A stretch of 64,000 bases of DNA, taken from NCBI GenBank assembly GCA_000223315.2, contig AFUS01000005.1, forward strand, positions 124,001-188,000, read 5' to 3'. A model generated the notes under the pieces. It did no database searches. It was not told where the DNA came from and saw nothing but the letters and a program-made list of their open reading frames with translations. The stretch is from Parvimonas sp. oral taxon 393 str. F0440. GTDB taxonomy: Bacteria; Bacillota; Clostridia; Tissierellales; Peptoniphilaceae. Shown piece after piece: positions 20,963-30,358 of this stretch; the first letter of the stretch is position 1; every line of letters starts with the position of its first letter. The position numbers were made by a program, and so were the translations under genes.

Positions 20963-22185
20963 TTACTCTCCTTCTATACAAGAAACTCCGGCTAAATGCC
21001 CGGTTGAAAATGCAATGGTTAAGTTATATCCTCCAGTATTAGCATCAACATCTAAAAGTTCCCCTACAATATATAAATTTTTTATTAGCTTACTTTCCAT
21101 AGTAGAAGCATTAACTTCCTTTACTGAAACTCCCCCAATAGTAATAATAGCTTCACTTAGCGGTCTTAAGCTCTTAAAATTAAACTCTAAATTTTTAATT
21201 GTTTCAACCAGTTTTTTTCTATCTTCTTTACTTAATTGATTAACTTGAATTTCACCATTAACTTCGGATTTTTCTAAAACAAGTTCAACCATTGAGCCAA
21301 TTAATACATTTAAAAGTACATTTTTTAAATTTTTATTTTTATTTTGATCAAATTCTCTTAATAATCTAAGATCTAAGGTATGTTGATCAAGTTTTGGTTT
21401 TAAATCAATAGAAACTATATAATCTTTTGAATTATCAAAATACTTACTTGATTTTAAAACAATTGGTCCACTAAAACCTGTATGTGTAAAAAGCATTTCT
21501 CCAAACTCAGAATGTATCAATTTTCTATTAGTATTATTAATCTTGAAATCTACAAATTTTAAACTTACTCCTGAATATTTTCTAATATTCTCTTTTACAT
21601 CAATTCCTACAAGACCGGCTTTTAAATCTGTAATTGTATGCCCTAATTTTTTAAAATCTCATGTCCTTTCCCTCTTGAACCTGTAAAAGGATATGATTTT
21701 CCTCCTGTCGCAAATACAACTTTATCAAAAAGACCATAATCTTTATTGCAAACTAATTGAAATTTATCACCAATAAGTTTAACGTCTTCTATTTCAGTAT
21801 TTAAAATAATCTTAACACCTTTAACATTTAGTGCTTTTTCTAATGCTTTTATAACATCACTTGATTTATCTGAAAGAGGAAAAACTCTTCCTCCACGTTC
21901 AACTTTTGTCTTTAACCCATATTCGTCAAAAAATTTTAGTATATCTTCATTAGTATATGAATATAAACTGCTATATAAAAAGTTTTTATTTCTATTTATT
22001 TCATCAAAAAATTCATAAATTTCTTTTGAATTTGTAATATTACATCTTCCTTTTCCAGAAATATAAATTTTTTTCCCAATTTTTTCATTTCCATCAAATA
22101 AGAATACATCGTTATTCTCATTTTTTGAAAAAATGGCACTCATAATGCCAGATGCACCTGCACCAATAACTGCTATTTTTATAAA
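20963..22185 (-). CDS. BaiN/HI0933-family NAD(P)/FAD-dependent oxidoreductase (frameshifted in this sequence)
   Basis: Flavoprotein family of unclear physiological substrate, also called YhiN-like. The N-terminus has the Rossmann FAD-binding signature IAVIGAGASGIMSA, then KKIYISGKGRCNITN, FATGGKSYPFTGSRGKG, TGFSGPIV and a C-terminal VGELLDVDANTGGYNLTIAFSTG. The frame breaks at an A6 run (plus-strand T6 21647-21652); one restored A gives ILKKLGHTITDLKAG and joins both halves. The exact start is unclear because no good start codon is in frame; a GTG near 22183 would be in frame only with one more T, so the upper limit is approximate. Confidence 0.82.
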
Positions 22186-22371
22186 ATCACTACCTCAAAC
22201 TTAATAATTTACCTCATATAAGTATAAAATATTTTTTGCAATTAGTCAAATATTTTTATTAATATTTTTGAGTTTGTTTATTTAAAACAATATTATTTAA
22301 ATGTAATAATAAGTTATATATATTATATTAAATTTCTCATATAAAATCTTTTAGTAAAATAATACAAAAAA

Positions 22372-22395
22372 ATAGGAAGATAAATATCTTCCTAA
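22372..22395 (-). terminator. Rho-independent terminator of rpmB
   Basis: On the minus strand AGGAAGAT-attt-ATCTTCCT followed by ATTTTTTT, about 18 bp past the rpmB stop. Confidence 0.85.
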
Positions 22396-22410
22396 AAATT
22401 TTATAAATAA

Positions 22411-22617
22411 TTATTCAGCTGAAGTAAATGAAGGTCTTTCAACAAAACCACTCTTCAAACATGTAGTACAAACATTAATTCTCTTTACAGAACCGTCAAC
22501 AACAACTCTAACTTTTCTGATGTTTGCTCCCCATGATCTACTGCTTTTTCTATTTGAGAAAGTTACTTTATTTCCAAATAATTTTGTTTTATCGCAAATT
22601 GCACATCTTTTTGACAT
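22411..22617 (-). CDS. rpmB: 50S ribosomal protein L28
   Basis: Small basic large-subunit protein. MSKRCAICDKTKLFGNKVTFSNRKSSRSWGANIRKVRV is the family signature; two Cys pairs (CAIC, and Cys in NVCTTC) form a probable zinc site, as in zinc-type L28. ATG 22617 is preferred over the ATG six bases earlier because AGGAGG then sits seven bases upstream. Monocistronic with clear promoter and terminator. Confidence 0.95.
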   Translation of the reverse strand: MSKRCAICDKTKLFGNKVTFSNRKSSRSWGANIRKVRVVVDGSVKRINVCTTCLKSGFVERPSFTSAE

Positions 22618-22656
22618 TTTCATACCTCCTTTTACAAACTCATATTTAACAGTAGT

Positions 22657-22685
22657 ATTATACCATACAGATTGCTCTTTTGCAA
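22657..22685 (-). promoter_or_regulatory. rpmB promoter
   Basis: On the minus strand TTGCAA (22685-22680), 17-bp spacer ending TGG, TATAAT (22662-22657): an extended -10 promoter. Confidence 0.75.
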
Positions 22686-22741
22686 GTATTTATATAATTC
22701 TAATTTAATATTTTTTTAAATTCATCTATAATCTAATAATA

Positions 22742-24730
22742 CTACTTTATTTTAATATTTTCTAAAAAGTTTTCTACATTTTCTTCTGTTATTATTTCTA
22801 CTCTAAGTTCTTGTGCCTTTTTTAATTTTGAACCCGCTTTTTCACCAACAACTAAAAAGTCTGTCGATTTGGCTACTGCAGATTGAACTATGAGTCCATT
22901 TTGAGAAAAGATATCTTCCAAATCTTTTCTCTTGTAATTTTCAAAAGTTCCTGTTATTACAATTTTTTTATCTGTAAACTCACTTTTTGATATTTCTTCA
23001 TAAGGAATTATTTCAATTCCCTTTTCAAGTAATTTATCCAAAGCATCTTTGCTATATTCATCATTAAAAAATTCAAAAATAGAATTTGCCACAATTTCTC
23101 CTACATCATTAATTTGTAACAGTTCATCAACGGTTGCTTTTCTTAAATTATCTAAATTTTTATACTTTTTAGCTAAATCTTTTGCAGTTTTAATACCAAC
23201 ATTTTTAATTCCAAGTGCATAAATAAAATTTTCAATATTAACTTTTTTACTATGTTCTATTGAATTTAACAAATTATTTGCCTTTTTTTCTTTGAATTTA
23301 TCTAATGTTAGAAGTTCATCATATTTTAAGTCATATATTTTATAGACTTTATCTACTCCTAATTTATCAAACAATGATTCAATAGTCTTTTCACTTAGTC
23401 CTTCTATATTCATTGCATTTTTGCTTGAAAAATGAACAAGTGAAGAAGTTAATTGTGGCGTACAGGCAAGTGTATTTGTGCAGAAAAAATGTACTCCATC
23501 TCTAATTAATTCACTATTACAATAAGGACAATGTGTTGGCATTTTTATTTCCATCTCATTTTCATTATTCTCATCCATTGTTCCAAGAATTTCAGGAATA
23601 ACATCATTTGAACGTCTTATCAAAACTCTTGAATTTATTTTTACTCTTTTTCTTAAAATATCATCATAATTATTTAAAGTTGCTCTTTGAACAGTTACAT
23701 CTCCTATTTCAACAGGCTCTAAAATTGCAGTTGGAGTAACTTTTCCTGTTCTTCCTACATTCCATATAACTTCTTTTAAAATTGTACTATATTCTTCCGC
23801 TTCAAATTTATAAGCTATTGCAAATCTAGGAAATTTATTTGTATATCCAAAAAAGTCTCTAAGCTCAAAATCATTAACTTTAATTACAACCCCATCAGTT
23901 AAATAATCAACTTTTTTTCTTAATATATCTATTTCGTTTATTTTATCTTTAATTTCATTCATATTATGACATTTTTTTTCATATCCATTAACTTTAAATT
24001 TATTATCTTTTAAAAATGAAATCATTTCTTCTTGAGTTTTGAATTGTTCATCAGACTTAAATCCAACATTATAGATAAAAGCATCTAAATTTCTACTTGC
24101 AGTTTTTTTAGGGTCCAAATTTCTAATCGCTCCTGCTGCAGCGTTTCTAGCATTCTTTAAAGGTACTTCTGCAGTCTCATTATATTTTGTTAGAGCAGAA
24201 AAAGGCATAATAGCTTCTCCTTGAATTTCAACTAAACCTTTATAGTCAATTTCAAGGGGGATACTTTTTATTGTCTTTACTTGTTCAAAAACTTCTTCTC
24301 CATATACTCCATTACCTCTAGTAGATGCAGAAACTAAAATTCCTTTATCATAAGTCAAATTTATAGTTAATCCATCAAATTTAAATTCAACATAATACTC
24401 CAAAGTCTTTTTCGTGTTATTTATAGAATTGTATTCATTCAAAAGTTTTTTGCATCTATTATGAAACTCTTCAAGCTCTTCAAAACTTTGAGCCTTTTGT
24501 AAACTATAAAGTTCTTTTAAATGTGTATGTTTTTCAAATTTTTCTAAAACTTCTCCACCTACTCTTTGAGTTGGAGAATTTGGTAAAATTACGCCTGCTT
24601 CTTTTTCTAATTTTAGAAGTTCATCATAGAGTTTATCATACTCAGCATCACTTACAATAGGTTCGTCTAAAGTGTAATACTGATATGCCCAAAGATTTAA
24701 TTTTTCTACAATTTCTTTCATTTTATCCAT
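22742..24730 (-). CDS. ligA: NAD-dependent DNA ligase
   Basis: Seals nicks using NAD+. The 662-residue product has, in order, the NAD-binding Ia domain (YYTLDEPIVSDAEYDKLYDEL), the adenylation domain with catalytic Lys in VEFKFDGLTINL and STRGNGVYGEE, the OB fold, a four-Cys zinc finger (CPYC, CTNTLAC), helix-hairpin-helix repeats and a C-terminal BRCT domain (KKIVITGTFENYKRKDLEDIF). The gene lies two bases after pcrA, the common pcrA-ligA pairing. Confidence 0.96.
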   Translation of the reverse strand: MDKMKEIVEKLNLWAYQYYTLDEPIVSDAEYDKLYDELLKLEKEAGVILPNSPTQRVGGEVLEKFEKHTHLKELYSLQKAQSFEELEEFHNRCKKLLNEYNSINNTKKTLEYYVEFKFDGLTINLTYDKGILVSASTRGNGVYGEEVFEQVKTIKSIPLEIDYKGLVEIQGEAIMPFSALTKYNETAEVPLKNARNAAAGAIRNLDPKKTASRNLDAFIYNVGFKSDEQFKTQEEMISFLKDNKFKVNGYEKKCHNMNEIKDKINEIDILRKKVDYLTDGVVIKVNDFELRDFFGYTNKFPRFAIAYKFEAEEYSTILKEVIWNVGRTGKVTPTAILEPVEIGDVTVQRATLNNYDDILRKRVKINSRVLIRRSNDVIPEILGTMDENNENEMEIKMPTHCPYCNSELIRDGVHFFCTNTLACTPQLTSSLVHFSSKNAMNIEGLSEKTIESLFDKLGVDKVYKIYDLKYDELLTLDKFKEKKANNLLNSIEHSKKVNIENFIYALGIKNVGIKTAKDLAKKYKNLDNLRKATVDELLQINDVGEIVANSIFEFFNDEYSKDALDKLLEKGIEIIPYEEISKSEFTDKKIVITGTFENYKRKDLEDIFSQNGLIVQSAVAKSTDFLVVGEKAGSKLKKAQELRVEIITEENVENFLENIKIK

Positions 24731-24732
24731 AA

Positions 24733-26983
24733 TTAAGCCCTCTTTATACGCTTGTCTTTCTTTAAATCAAACAATTTAATTCCTTCTCCATCAAACGCAA
24801 CCATAAGCATTACTTTTGTTCCAGCCTTTTCACATTTTATAACAGTTCCCATACCATATTTTTCGTGTATAATCTTTTCTCCAACTTTATAAATATCTTT
24901 AGATGAAGTTTTAGTTGGTTTTTGATGATGATTTAATGGTTTGTCCAGTTTTGTTCTGCCTAAATCTGAATTAGAAACATAAGTTCTGGAATAATCTGTA
25001 TAAGCATCATTTCTAATTTTTGAAGTAGCAACTCTTTCTTCGTCAAAATTAAATTCAAGATTAATACTTTTGTCATCAACATAATTTATTATTTCATCAA
25101 CAAAACTTGAAACTCTATAAAGATTTAATTTTCCATACATAGTCATACTCTTTGTAGATGAAATAAAAAGTTTTTCCTTTGCTCTAGTTATAGCAACATA
25201 AAATAAACGTCTTTCCTCTTCAAGTCCATCATCTCTCTCTTTAATCGACCTTTCACTCGGAAATATTCCTTCATTCATTCCGATAATAAATACAACCTTA
25301 TATTCAAGTCCCTTTGCAGAATGAATTGTAGTTAAAGTAACAGTTTCATCTACATCTTCTGTCTTATCTATATCTGATAAAAGGCTATTTGTTTCAAGAT
25401 ATTCTAGTAATTTAACTCCTTTATAGTTATTAGAAATTTCTTCTAAAAACAAATTTATATTTTCTGACTTTTTTTCAAAGTCTTTTTTTTCATTATCTCT
25501 TAAATAATCTAAAAACTTAATAGTATCTAAAAGCTCTTTAACTAAGATTTCTATATCTGTATCTTCAACACAGGTGATAAAACCAAAAATCATATCTCTA
25601 AAATCTTCGAATTCTGTTCTTAATTTTTTACTTATAGATTCTAAAAATTCATTTCTAAAAAGTCCATCAAAAAGACTTATATTTTCTAAATTGCAATAAT
25701 CCTCCAATTTTTGTAAACTCACATTCCCTATAGAACGCTTAGGATAATTGATTATCCTTCTAAAAGCATTATCATCTTTGGGATTTGCAATTAGCTTTAA
25801 ATAAGCTAAAATATCTTTTATTTCTTTTCTGTCATAAAACTTAAGTCCACCGACCATTTTATATGCAATTGAATTTTTTCTTAGAGCATTTTCAATGGCA
25901 AAAGATTGAAAATTTGCACGATATAAAACTGCGATATCTGATAAATTATAACCTTCAAAAATCAAATTTGAAATATTTTGCGCAACTTCTATTGCCTCAT
26001 AATTTTCGTTTTGATAGCTTTTATAAATTATTTCATCTCCGCCCTCTTTTTTAGTCCAAAGATTTTTTCTTTTCTATTCACATTATTCTTTATAAGTTCA
26101 TTAGCACAATCTAGAATCTTCTGTGTTGAACGATAATTTTCTTCAAGTAAAATTATTTTTGAATTAGGAAAGTCATTTTCGAAATTCAAAATATTTGAAA
26201 TATTTGCACCTCTCCAACCATAAATTGATTGATCAATATCTCCAACAGCACAAACATTTTTATATTTTGATGCTAAAAGTTTTATAATTTCATATTGAGC
26301 ATCATTTGTATCTTGATATTCATCAACATAAATATGTTTAAACTTCTCAGAATAGTAATCTAAAACTTCAGGACATTTTTTGAAAAGTTCAATTGTTTTA
26401 AAAATAAGATCATCAAAATCCAAAGCATTATTTTTAATTAAAATCTCTTCATATTTTTTATAAATCTTTTCCACTACATCAGTACTATTTCCAAAAGAAA
26501 ATACTTTGTAAAATCACCAGGTTTAACATTTTTCCCTTTAGCATCGCTTATAATTCCAATAACAGCATTTTTAAATTCTCCAAGAACATTTTCCCAAATA
26601 GGATTTTGTTTAAAAATTTCCTTCAAAACTAATTTTTGATCATCTCTATCATAAATTGTAAAATTATTTGAATATCCAATTTTTTCTATATTAAACCTTA
26701 AAATTTTAGAGCAAATTGAGTGAAATGTTCCAATCCACATGTTTGAAATATCTCTTTGAAAGATATTTTCTATTCTCTCTTTCATTTCTTTTCCCGCTTT
26801 ATTTGTAAATGTAATTGCTAAAATTTCATATTCACTTACATTTTTTTCCAAAACCGCATAAGCAATTTTCGTAGTCAGTACTTTTGTCTTTCCACTTCCA
26901 GCACCTGCAAGTACCAATAACGGAGAACCGAAATGCTCTACTGCTTCTAATTGCCTATTATTTAAACCTTTTAATAAATCCAT
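24733..26983 (-). CDS. pcrA: UvrD/PcrA family DNA helicase (frameshifted twice in this sequence)
   Basis: SF1A 3'-5' helicase for repair and replication-conflict removal. Start ATG 26983 ([15 protein letters not shown]) follows GAGG. Walker A is LAGAGSGKT; motif II DEYQDTN; motif [16 protein letters not shown]; motif [24 protein letters not shown] and [13 protein letters not shown]; the C-terminal tail is the UvrD-type Tudor-like end ([15 protein letters not shown]). Two single-base losses interrupt it: plus-strand A4 at 26498-26501 and T6 at 26047-26052. Adding one base at each restores [19 protein letters not shown] and [15 protein letters not shown]. Confidence 0.93.
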
Positions 26984-27005
26984 ACATAACCTCATTAATA
27001 TCTTT

Positions 27006-27038
27006 AAAAAAGCAATGGAATTACCATTGCTTTTTTAA
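27006..27038 (-). terminator. terminator of cdaA-cdaR
   Basis: On the minus strand AAAAAAGCAATGG-taatt-CCATTGCTTTTTTAAA, directly past the cdaR stop. The A-rich 5' flank makes it potentially bidirectional. The pcrA ribosome binding site follows within 25 bp. Confidence 0.85.
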
Positions 27039-27041
27039 AAT

Positions 27042-28277
27042 TTATTTTTCAATAGCTTGAACAATATCATTTGAAATTTTTACAATTTCTATATTTTCAA
27101 TATTTTTAGCTTTTATTTGAACATTTTTTCCAATATCATCTTTTTTTATCGAAACATAAAGTTCTATTAAATCTGCACTAAGATTTGCTAAATCTGATTC
27201 ATAACCTTTTACAGTAACTTTAACTTTATCTTGTAAACCTTTTAAAATAACAGCTTTTCCAGTTTCATTTTCTATTACTATATTTGAAGTATCTACTTCT
27301 ATTGTCTTTTCAATCTTTTTGTCTACATCAATATTAATAACTACTCGAAGATCATTATTTACTAATGTAACATCTGAAGGCAATTCCAAATTAAGACTAT
27401 ATGAACCAGATTCCTTTATTTGTGATAAATCAAAAGGTTTAGTATTTATCTCTGAAATTTGTTCTAAACTTGTTAAATTTCCAACTATGGAAACTACATT
27501 AGGAACAATATTCTTTTTTAAAATTTTGACATCACTAGGTGCTGAATTTATCTCAACTAATTTTATTGGCACTTCTTTAAAGTTCTTAAATCCAATAGAG
27601 ACATTTGTGTCGGTTTTACTAATATGAACTTTTTTAACTTCCTGATTTGACTCATCTACAGGAATAATTTTAGATTGAACGACTTCATCACTATCCTTAT
27701 TGGTAACATCAACGACACAAACAACTTTTTTTACTTTATTTACATAACTCACAGGTCCACTAACAGTAACTTCAGAATCCGCAGGTTCTTTTATAGCAAC
27801 TACTTGATTTTTGTTTTTTATCTGACCTACCGTTTCAACCTCAACTTTATAAGTCTTATTTATTTCTTCGTCCAATGTTACAAGTAAATCATTCTCTGAA
27901 GCAGATTTAAACTGAACATTATACGGAACTTTATAATTAATTGAAAGTCTATGAGCTCCTGAATAAATTGCATTTTGCATATTAACTTCAGCGACAATAT
28001 CACTTTTATTTACAGAATAAACATCACTTCTTTTTCCTGTTATTGTAACTGTAACTGTCGGATTTTCGGGACTAATTCTAACAAGTTTTTTGGAATCCAG
28101 GACAGATTGATTTTTAAAACTTATAGGAACATCATTAAATTGTCTCGTAACCACAGGATTAACTCCTCCAATAACGAGAAACCACATAACAACTCCAACC
28201 GCCAATGAAATCAATTTTAATTTAAAATCTTTTTTTACTGATTCTACTATACTCTTTATATTAATCTTTTTTAACAA
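27042..28277 (-). CDS. cdaR: YbbR-domain protein CdaR, regulator of the c-di-AMP cyclase
   Basis: One N-terminal membrane segment (LISLAVGVVMWFLVIGGVNP) anchors extracytoplasmic YbbR repeats, recognisable as successive blocks around VTVTITGKRSDVYSV, DSEVTVSGPVSYVNKV, PNVVSIVGNLTSLEQI and VKVTVKGYESDL. CdaR binds and modulates CdaA. The start is uncertain: TTG 28277 has AGGTGA at the right distance, while an in-frame GTG at 28307 lacks a good site. It overlaps the end of cdaA. glmM, which usually follows, is not here. Confidence 0.88.
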   Translation of the reverse strand: MLKKINIKSIVESVKKDFKLKLISLAVGVVMWFLVIGGVNPVVTRQFNDVPISFKNQSVLDSKKLVRISPENPTVTVTITGKRSDVYSVNKSDIVAEVNMQNAIYSGAHRLSINYKVPYNVQFKSASENDLLVTLDEEINKTYKVEVETVGQIKNKNQVVAIKEPADSEVTVSGPVSYVNKVKKVVCVVDVTNKDSDEVVQSKIIPVDESNQEVKKVHISKTDTNVSIGFKNFKEVPIKLVEINSAPSDVKILKKNIVPNVVSIVGNLTSLEQISEINTKPFDLSQIKESGSYSLNLELPSDVTLVNNDLRVVINIDVDKKIEKTIEVDTSNIVIENETGKAVILKGLQDKVKVTVKGYESDLANLSADLIELYVSIKKDDIGKNVQIKAKNIENIEIVKISNDIVQAIEK

Positions 28278-29223
28278 TTTTATCACCTTGATTTTCAACA
28301 ATTTCACTAACTTCTTCTTTTATATCTTCAATAATTTCTTTTTTAACTTCTTCTTTAAGCTCTTCCTTATTTACTACATCTTCTGATATTTCTTTATTTT
28401 CAAATAAATTTTGGAAGATTTCTTTAAAAGTACTGTTATTTTTTTCTTCAATAACAAAATTTTCAACTAAATAGTTCATCAAGTATTCTTTTGGTACATC
28501 TCTGTTAATCTTTGCTTTTTCACAAATAGAAACATATCCCGTTTCTTCACTTACAACTATTACAATTGCATCAGACTTTTCGGAAATACCAATACCAGCT
28601 CTATGTCTAGTTCCAAGCTCCATTGAAATTTCTTTATTATCTGTTAATGGTAAAAAACAAGAAGCTGCAATAATACGATCATGACTAATAACTACAGCTC
28701 CATCGTGCAATGGAGTGTTAGGAATAAATATATTCATAAGTAATTCATAAGAAATATCAGAATTAATAGAAATACCTGTTTCAATAATATCTCTAAGTCC
28801 TGTTTTCCTCTCCAATACCATCAATGCACCAATTTTCTTATCAGCTAAAGAATAAGTCGCCTTGACAAGTTCTTCAATTACATTTACATTACTACTTGAA
28901 ACTTCAAAATTTACCGGTTTTAATAATTTATTATTTCCAATATGTTCCAAAACTCTTCTAAGTTCAGGTTGAAATACTATTAAAATAGCAATAAAACCAA
29001 CAGTAACTGCATTATTTAAAATCCAACTTATAGTGTAAAGTTTAAAAAACTCACTAAGTTTTGATGCTATAAAAATAAATAAAATACCCCTTATAAGTTG
29101 AGTTGCTCTTGTTCCTCTTATCAAAGAGAATAACTTATAAAACATAAAACTGACTAAAAATATATCAATAATATCTGTTATCCTTATTGTTGATAGCAAA
29201 AAAAACATTTTGTCTAAACCCAT
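28261..29223 (-). CDS. cdaA: diadenylate cyclase CdaA
   Basis: Makes the second messenger c-di-AMP from two ATP. Three N-terminal membrane helices (about residues 12-85) precede the DAC domain with the catalytic motifs PLHDGAVVI and GTRHRAGIGISE. The 320-residue product is longer than usual because of a Glu/Lys-rich C-terminal tail (residues 270-320). A strong promoter precedes it, and cdaR follows with a short overlap. Confidence 0.95.
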   Translation of the reverse strand: MGLDKMFFLLSTIRITDIIDIFLVSFMFYKLFSLIRGTRATQLIRGILFIFIASKLSEFFKLYTISWILNNAVTVGFIAILIVFQPELRRVLEHIGNNKLLKPVNFEVSSSNVNVIEELVKATYSLADKKIGALMVLERKTGLRDIIETGISINSDISYELLMNIFIPNTPLHDGAVVISHDRIIAASCFLPLTDNKEISMELGTRHRAGIGISEKSDAIVIVVSEETGYVSICEKAKINRDVPKEYLMNYLVENFVIEEKNNSTFKEIFQNLFENKEISEDVVNKEELKEEVKKEIIEDIKEEVSEIVENQGDKIVKKD

Positions 29224-29261
29224 AAAATCACATCTTTCTAATTTTTATAATTTCCATATTA

Positions 29262-29290
29262 ATTATAATATAATATTAACTAAAATTCAA
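29262..29290 (-). promoter_or_regulatory. cdaA promoter
   Basis: On the minus strand TTGAAT (29290-29285), 17-bp spacer, TATAAT (29267-29262). Confidence 0.7.
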
Positions 29291-29331
29291 CTTTTCAATA
29301 ATATTAAAAAATTAGCTAAAGAAACTTCTAA

Positions 29332-29397
29332 TAAGAACCCCACCCTTCCACGATGCTTCGCATCGGGTGGGTTCCCGGGAACCTTGTTGTTTCACAA
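29332..29397 (+). repeat. 66-bp terminator-linked hairpin repeat, copy 1
   Basis: G+C-rich unit from TAAGAACCCC to TTTCACAA. It contains CCCACCC...GGGTGGG arms enclosing CGATGC-ttc-GCATCG, then a GGTTCCCGGGAACC palindrome. It abuts the terminator at 29404-29427. Other copies: 31990, 48295, 48361, 58830. Confidence 0.9.
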
Positions 29398-29403
29398 TAA
29401 AAA

Positions 29404-29427
29404 AACTTTCAATTAATTTGAAAGTTT
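29404..29427 (-). terminator. terminator of the ferric-type ABC operon
   Basis: On the minus strand AACTTTCAA-attaa-TTGAAAGTT followed by seven T reading into repeat copy 1. The stop codon of the frame-corrected ATPase gene (29413-29415) lies inside this hairpin. Confidence 0.75.
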
Positions 29428-30358
29428 TTGTAATTCATATTCTATAAAAACATAATCTCCAATATTTTTCTCTTTTCCTGTATTTAATTCTATGACTTTT
29501 AAAATTTTTCATTATTTCCCTTTAATTTTAATTGATATTCTATAAATGCTCCTCTAAATTGTTTTGCAAAAATCTCAGCAGGATTTTCAGTTTCATATTC
29601 AACTATTTTTATTTTTTCAGGTCTTATGAAATTATCATCGTCTATTTTATTTGAATTTCCAATAAAGGATAGTGAAAACTCACTATTAGGAGAATTGTAT
29701 AATTCAGTGGCTGTTGAATTTTGAATTATTTGTCCATCATTCATTAAAATAACTTTATCAGCCATTGTAAAAGCATCTTCTTGGTCATGGGTTACCAATA
29801 TTGTGGTCATTTTAAAATATTTTACAAGTTTCTTTATCTCATTTCTCATTGTAATTCTTAAGTTTTTATCAAGATTTGAAAATGGTTCATCAAGCAAAAT
29901 TAATCTTGGACTTATTACTAAACTTCTAGCAAGTGCAACTCTTTGCCTTTGCCCACCAGAAAGTTCATGAATTTTTCTGAATTCATATCCTTCAAGTCCA
30001 ACTATTTTTAAAATTTCCATAGACTGTTTTACTCTATCATATTTTTTACATTTCTAAATTTTAAACCATAAGCTACATTTTCTAAAACATTTTTATTGCT
30101 AAAAAGTCCATAGGACTGAAAAACAGTTGAAACATTTCTCACTTCAGGATTTAATGAACTTATATCTTCTCCATTTAAAATTATTTGACCGGAATCATTT
30201 TTAATAAATCCTCCAATTGAATTTAAAATTGTAGTTTTCCCACAACCCGAAGGACCTAATATACATAGAATACTACCTTCATCAAGTGAAAAGTTTACAT
30301 CTTTTAAAACTTGTTTTTCCCCATATGTTTTACATAAATTTTTTACTTCTAAAAACAT
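29413..30358 (-). CDS. ABC transporter ATPase of the ferric/spermidine-like importer family (frameshifted twice)
   Basis: Energises the importer with the adjacent permease. N-terminal NBD: Walker A LGPSGCGKTT, Q-loop FQSYGLF, signature HELSGGQRQR, Walker B LILLDEPFSNLD, H-loop LVTHDQED. A C-terminal regulatory TOBE-like segment follows (FIRPEKIKIVEYE). Two one-base losses: plus-strand T6 at 30042-30047 (restoring VKKYDRVKQSMEIL) and T5 at 29506-29510 (restoring NEKILKVIELNTGKEKNIGDY and a stop at 29413). Start ATG 30358 has AGGAG upstream and overlaps the permease end. Confidence 0.85.

Noticed and set aside
29210-29416. 68-codon plus-strand frame containing KNPTLPRCFASGGFPGTLLFHNK
   Set aside because: It is the translation of the 66-bp repeat plus flanking A+T-rich DNA; no ribosome binding site and it overlaps the cdaA start.
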